Source: CAYRHS01 sp964424125
GTDB lineage: Bacteria; Actinomycetota; Acidimicrobiia; IMCC26256; JAOSJL01
Assembly (NCBI GenBank): GCA_964424125.1
Contig: CAYRHS010000049.1
Coordinates: 1-18,712, forward strand
Reading direction: 5' to 3'
DNA: 18,712 nt
Shown: positions 15,895 to 18,712 of the stretch, in pieces
Position numbering within the stretch: position 1 is the first letter of the stretch
Layout: every line of letters starts with the position of its first letter
Position numbers and translations under genes: made by a program
Notes under the pieces: generated by a model
What the model saw: the letters and a program-made list of their open reading frames with translations, nothing else
What the model was told of the DNA's origin: nothing
The model's database searches: none

Positions 15895-16835
15895 CACGCG
15901 TCCTCCGCGCGGTTCCGCCCGTCGGTGCTCACCGCGTCCCGAATTGCCACAGCGGTGGCATCGGTGCTCGCGACGCGCACCCGATCGAGATGAGCCTCCA
16001 CGGCTCCCGTTGCCAGCACCACGGCGGCATCCCCGTCGAACCGAGTGTGCGACGGACGCAGGGCGCGTGCCAATCCGTCGTGGGCGCTCTGGGCGACGAG
16101 GTGGCACGCGGCCTTGTCGAGCGCCGCGTCCGTAGCGAGCACCACCAGGGTGGTATGGGCTCGTCTGCCGGCGTCGTCGGCCCGAGCCACGACCGCGACC
16201 TCCTCGGGGAATCCCGGTGTGTCCGCGGGCGCGCTGGACCCCGCCAGCACGGACCCGTCGGCTGCGAGCACGTCGCCGGCCGCGTTGACGACGGCGAGGA
16301 CTCCGAGCGTGGCCTCGTCGACCGTCGCCTCGGCGAACCCGACTCCGCCGGGCGCGACGTAGTCCCCTCCCCGCCACGCGCCCACGAGCGCGCCCGTACC
16401 CGCGCCCACGCGTCCCGATGCGGGACGCGTCCCCTCCTCCGCCGCGAGCGCGGCCGCGTAGCCGTCCTCGGGTCCGGGGGGCGGCCCGTCGCCGCGACCG
16501 AGATCGAAGATGCCCAGTGTCGGCACGATCGGGACCGGTCCCGCGCCCGTCGGGTGGCCCCGACCGCGCTCGGCGAGGAACCGCACGACGCCGTCGGCGG
16601 CCGAGAGTCCGAAGACCGAACCGCCGGTGCACACGACCGCGTCCACGTGCGCCACCGTCCGCCCGGGCTCCAGCAGGACGATCTCGCGCGTCGCGGGCGC
16701 TCCACCGCGGACCTCGGCCGCGCCGACGGTCTCGGCCGGCGGCAGGACGACGGTGACCCCGGTACCGTCGGCCGTGCGGTGCCCGACCCGAACGCCCTCC
16801 ACCGCGGTCGGGCCGACACCCCCTCCGGACGTCAT
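15894..16835 (-). CDS. P1-family (DmpA/NylC-type, S58) self-processing peptidase
   Basis: This 313-aa protein belongs to the P1 family of N-terminal-nucleophile hydrolases, which includes DmpA aminopeptidase and NylC. Family features in order are VRVGHRTADGTGVTVVLP (15-32), CTGGSVFGLSAADGVVRFL (69-87), then the glycine-rich GRVGAGTGALVG (141-152). VGVLAVVN-like LGVLAVVNAAGDV follows at 177-189, then HTTLVVLATDAAL (227-239). T228 aligns with the nucleophile released by self-cleavage; the residue before it is His instead of the usual Asn. The natural substrate is unknown and no signal peptide is seen. The ATG at 16833-16835 overlaps the alpha/beta hydrolase stop as ATGA and has GGAG seven bases upstream. 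Both this gene and the next (UDG) look inserted into an otherwise familiar alr-to-tsaD order. Confidence 0.9.
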   Translation of the reverse strand: MTSGGGVGPTAVEGVRVGHRTADGTGVTVVLPPAETVGAAEVRGGAPATREIVLLEPGRTVAHVDAVVCTGGSVFGLSAADGVVRFLAERGRGHPTGAGPVPIVPTLGIFDLGRGDGPPPGPEDGYAAALAAEEGTRPASGRVGAGTGALVGAWRGGDYVAPGGVGFAEATVDEATLGVLAVVNAAGDVLAADGSVLAGSSAPADTPGFPEEVAVVARADDAGRRAHTTLVVLATDAALDKAACHLVAQSAHDGLARALRPSHTRFDGDAAVVLATGAVEAHLDRVRVASTDATAVAIRDAVSTDGRNRAEDA

Positions 16836-17839
16836 CGCCCGGCTCCGGCGACCGCGGCTCCACCAACGGCCGACCCGGGGTCGGCGGCGAAGGAGACCAG
16901 CAACCGGTCGAGCTCCCGTGCCCGTTCCAGCATCAGCATGTGCCCGCCGCCGGGGAACACGTCGAGGCTCGCGTCCGGGATGAGCCTCGCGAGCTCCCGC
17001 GAGTTCCAGATCGGCGCGAGGACGTCGGCGGAACCGCCGATCACCGAGACGGGGATCTCGAGGCGCGGGAGCTCGGGCCGGAGGTCCAGGCCGACCAGCG
17101 ACAACGGCGCCTCGGTGCGGGCCCGAGCCGGGTTCTCGATCCAGATCTGCCGGACGAGCTCGACGTGGCTCGGCTGTGGATCGCGCCCGAACCCGACGCG
17201 AGCAGCGAGGAACCCGAGGTCGGAGGTGCGCCAGAGGGGTTGACTGTCGGGGACGTAGCGGGTGAGCCGCCCGGTCAGCCGGGTGACCGCGGCGCGCCGG
17301 GCGAGCGGGACCCGCGCGACGGTGGACAGCAGGACGAGCCCGCGTACCCGTTCCCGCACGACCTCGGGGTGGGCTTGTGCCAGCGCGAGCGCGGCCACGC
17401 CGCCCAGCGAGTGGCCCACGACGACCGCGTCCCGCAGGTCGAGCTGTTCGAGCACGGCGCGCAGGTCGGCACCGAACGCGTCGACCGCATAGCCGGCGGG
17501 GCCGAGTGTCGAGCGGCCGTGACCCCGGTGGTCGAAGGCGATCGCCTCGAAGCCGGCCACGGGCAACGCGTCGAGCTGGTGCACCCAGGTCCGGAGGTCG
17601 AGGGAGACGCCGTGGGCGAGCACGATCGGCGGGCCCTGGCCCCGCCGGAAGGTGTGCAGCTTCGACCCGTCCTCGGCGACGACGACCTCCTCGAGGTCGG
17701 GGGTCGGGACGACCAGGCGCCCGGCGTCCGGGTCGGGACGACGGCGGGCCCGGGCCACGACGAGCCGCTGGGCGCCGTAGCCGACACCGGCGAGCGCAAC
17801 CGCTCCGGCCGCCCCTTTCAGCACCGTTCTCATCCGCAC
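16832..17839 (-). CDS. Alpha/beta-fold hydrolase with N-terminal membrane anchor
   Basis: This 335-aa serine hydrolase has the catalytic triad visible as S144 in GHSLGG (142-147), D272 in GGSADVLAP and H300 in GGGHML. The oxyanion-hole motif HGVSLDLRTW is at 76-85 and FDHRGHGRS at 102-110. A hydrophobic segment at about 5-22 followed by RARRRP suggests an N-terminal membrane anchor. Substrate cannot be assigned; an alpha/beta hydrolase between alr and tsaE is a recurring actinobacterial arrangement. GTG at 17837-17839 is chosen because GGGAGG lies 11 bases upstream; ATG two codons later is the alternative. A 51-base palindrome precedes it by 21 bases. Its stop overlaps the P1 peptidase start. 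Confidence 0.91.
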   Translation of the reverse strand: MRMRTVLKGAAGAVALAGVGYGAQRLVVARARRRPDPDAGRLVVPTPDLEEVVVAEDGSKLHTFRRGQGPPIVLAHGVSLDLRTWVHQLDALPVAGFEAIAFDHRGHGRSTLGPAGYAVDAFGADLRAVLEQLDLRDAVVVGHSLGGVAALALAQAHPEVVRERVRGLVLLSTVARVPLARRAAVTRLTGRLTRYVPDSQPLWRTSDLGFLAARVGFGRDPQPSHVELVRQIWIENPARARTEAPLSLVGLDLRPELPRLEIPVSVIGGSADVLAPIWNSRELARLIPDASLDVFPGGGHMLMLERARELDRLLVSFAADPGSAVGGAAVAGAGR

Positions 17840-17860
17840 GCTGGGCCGAACCTCCCGCGC

Positions 17861-17911
17861 CGTTGATGCGTTCGTGACGCGCGCTCAGCGCGCGTCACGA
17901 ACGCATCAACG
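17861..17911. repeat. Perfect 51-base palindrome (25-base arms)
   Basis: Bases 17861-17885 and 17887-17911 are exact reverse complements around a single central C. The arms run CGTTGATGCG, TTCGTGACGC, GCGCT. The structure fills most of the gap between the alr stop (17922) and the hydrolase start (17839). No T-run follows on either strand. A degenerate relative lies at 8774-8816. It may be a terminator-like hairpin for alr, an intercistronic stability element or a member of a dispersed REP-like family. Confidence 0.85.
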
Positions 17912-17921
17912 CACACATGCA

Positions 17922-18712
17922 TCAAACGTATACCCGGGGCACGCGTCGGCGGATGGCCGTGTCGATCTCGTAGTTGATGGTGCCGAGCCGCTCCGCCCAC
18001 TCGGTCGCGGTGACAGAGGCCGTTGCTCCGTCGGGGCCCGTCTGCTCACCGATCAAGGTGACCTCGTCACCCACGGAGACGGGCAGGTCACCCCCGTCGA
18101 CCATGAGCTGGTCCATCGTCACCGCGCCGGCCACCGGTCGCCGACGGCCGTGGACGACGACCTCGCCGCCCACGAGCCCGAGCCGACGGGGCACGCCGTC
18201 GCCGTAGCCGACGGGAACCGTCAGCACCCGGCCCGGGCGCGGCAGCTCGTAGTGACGACCGTAGGAGATCCGCTCACCGGCCGCGAGCTCTCGGACGGCC
18301 GTCACCTCCGCCTTCCAGGTGAGGGCAGGCCGCAGCTGTTCGATCCCGGGGACCGCGGTGCTCGGGGGTTGGCCATACACCGCGATGCCGACCCGCGCCA
18401 GGTCGAAGCGTGCATCGGGGTGCGCCATGAGGCCGGCCGAGTTGGCCGCGTGCACGATCGGCGGTCGAAGACCCGCGGCCAGCAGCTCGTCCAGCACGAT
18501 CGTGAACAGCCGGAGCTGCTCACGCGTGAACGGATCGGCGGGCGCGTCCGCGACCGCCAGATGGGTGGCGATCCCGGCGAGCCGCAGCTCGGGGCGATCG
18601 TGGATCGCCCGGGCGAGCGCGGTGGCGTCGCTCGGCGCGCAGCCGACCCGGTGCATTCCCGTGTCGACCTTGAGGTGGACGGGAAACGTGGTCCCGGCGC
18701 GGCCCGCCGCGG
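17922..18712 (-). CDS. alr: Alanine racemase, 5' part cut by window
   Basis: Alr is the PLP enzyme that interconverts L- and D-alanine for peptidoglycan. About 263 C-terminal residues of a usual ~370 are present; the frame stays open through the right edge, so the N-terminus and the PLP-binding lysine lie outside. Visible family signatures are HLKVDTGMHRVG near the cut end, AANSAGLM, and FDLARVGIAVYGQPP. RISYGRHY carries the second catalytic tyrosine. VPVGYGDGVPR and GAVTMDQLMVD follow. The protein ends GTINYEIDTAIRRRVPRVYV, a typical Alr C-terminus. The internal ATG at 18656 is not the start, because the conserved HLKVDTG precedes it in frame. Confidence 0.97.
   Translation of the reverse strand, partial: AAGRAGTTFPVHLKVDTGMHRVGCAPSDATALARAIHDRPELRLAGIATHLAVADAPADPFTREQLRLFTIVLDELLAAGLRPPIVHAANSAGLMAHPDARFDLARVGIAVYGQPPSTAVPGIEQLRPALTWKAEVTAVRELAAGERISYGRHYELPRPGRVLTVPVGYGDGVPRRLGLVGGEVVVHGRRRPVAGAVTMDQLMVDGGDLPVSVGDEVTLIGEQTGPDGATASVTATEWAERLGTINYEIDTAIRRRVPRVYV

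Noticed and set aside
15304..16866. A 520-residue open frame that looks like an N-terminal extension of the uracil-DNA glycosylase
   Set aside because: The first 324 residues are low-complexity Arg/Gly-rich translation antisense to nothing and out of phase with the P1 peptidase; a good ribosome binding site and ATG at 15894 mark the real start.

Overview
The window is a GC-rich (roughly 70%) bacterial chromosome segment with densely packed, mostly short-gap or overlapping genes. Eighteen of the 20 protein genes lie on the minus strand. Gene content and order point to an actinobacterium: alr - alpha/beta hydrolase - (two extra genes) - tsaE - tsaB - rimI - tsaD - groES, then guaB3 - guaA, then pcrA - B12-binding mutase subunit - sucC. 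These blocks resemble the conserved core neighbourhoods of Mycobacterium and Streptomyces. The class Acidimicrobiia is my best guess, from the protein flavour and the orphan groES, but nothing in the window proves it. I see no rRNA, tRNA, CRISPR array, insertion sequence, integrase or phage gene.

Layout from left to right. 1-1426: the 5' 976 bases of sucC (cut by the window edge) preceded by a stand-alone cobalamin-binding mutase subunit, a metabolically matched pair around succinyl-CoA. 1526-1990: a plus-strand membrane-anchored small protein that looks like a Rieske fold stripped of its cluster ligands. 2014-5188: pcrA/uvrD helicase, a 91-aa unknown and dtd. 5254-8784: guaA, guaB3 and a NudL-type Nudix hydrolase. 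8815-12019: a divergent accessory pair, a formylglycine-type sulfatase (minus) and a FadD19-like acyl-CoA synthetase (plus). 12042-12521: groES with a textbook CIRCE operator and a recognisable promoter, but no groEL beside it. 12550-17839: a compact, translationally coupled run of alpha/beta hydrolase, P1-family peptidase, family 4 uracil-DNA glycosylase, tsaE, tsaB, rimI and tsaD, the last four including the t6A tRNA-modification genes. 17922-18712: the 3' part of alr, cut by the right edge.

Functionally this is mainly housekeeping: purine (GMP) synthesis, tRNA quality and modification (Dtd, TsaBDE), DNA repair (PcrA, UDG), cell-wall D-alanine (Alr), chaperonin, and propionate/succinyl-CoA metabolism. 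I did not find a multi-gene defence system or other obviously new system. The signals most worth a second look are (i) a perfect 25-bp-arm palindrome at 17861-17911 with a degenerate relative at 8774-8816, both between co-directional minus-strand genes; (ii) the Rieske-like protein that keeps the disulfide cysteines but has lost all four cluster ligands; (iii) the P1 peptidase and UDG lodged in the t6A operon, with an unusual residue before the presumed nucleophile; and (iv) the sulfatase/acyl-CoA synthetase divergon interrupting core gene order.
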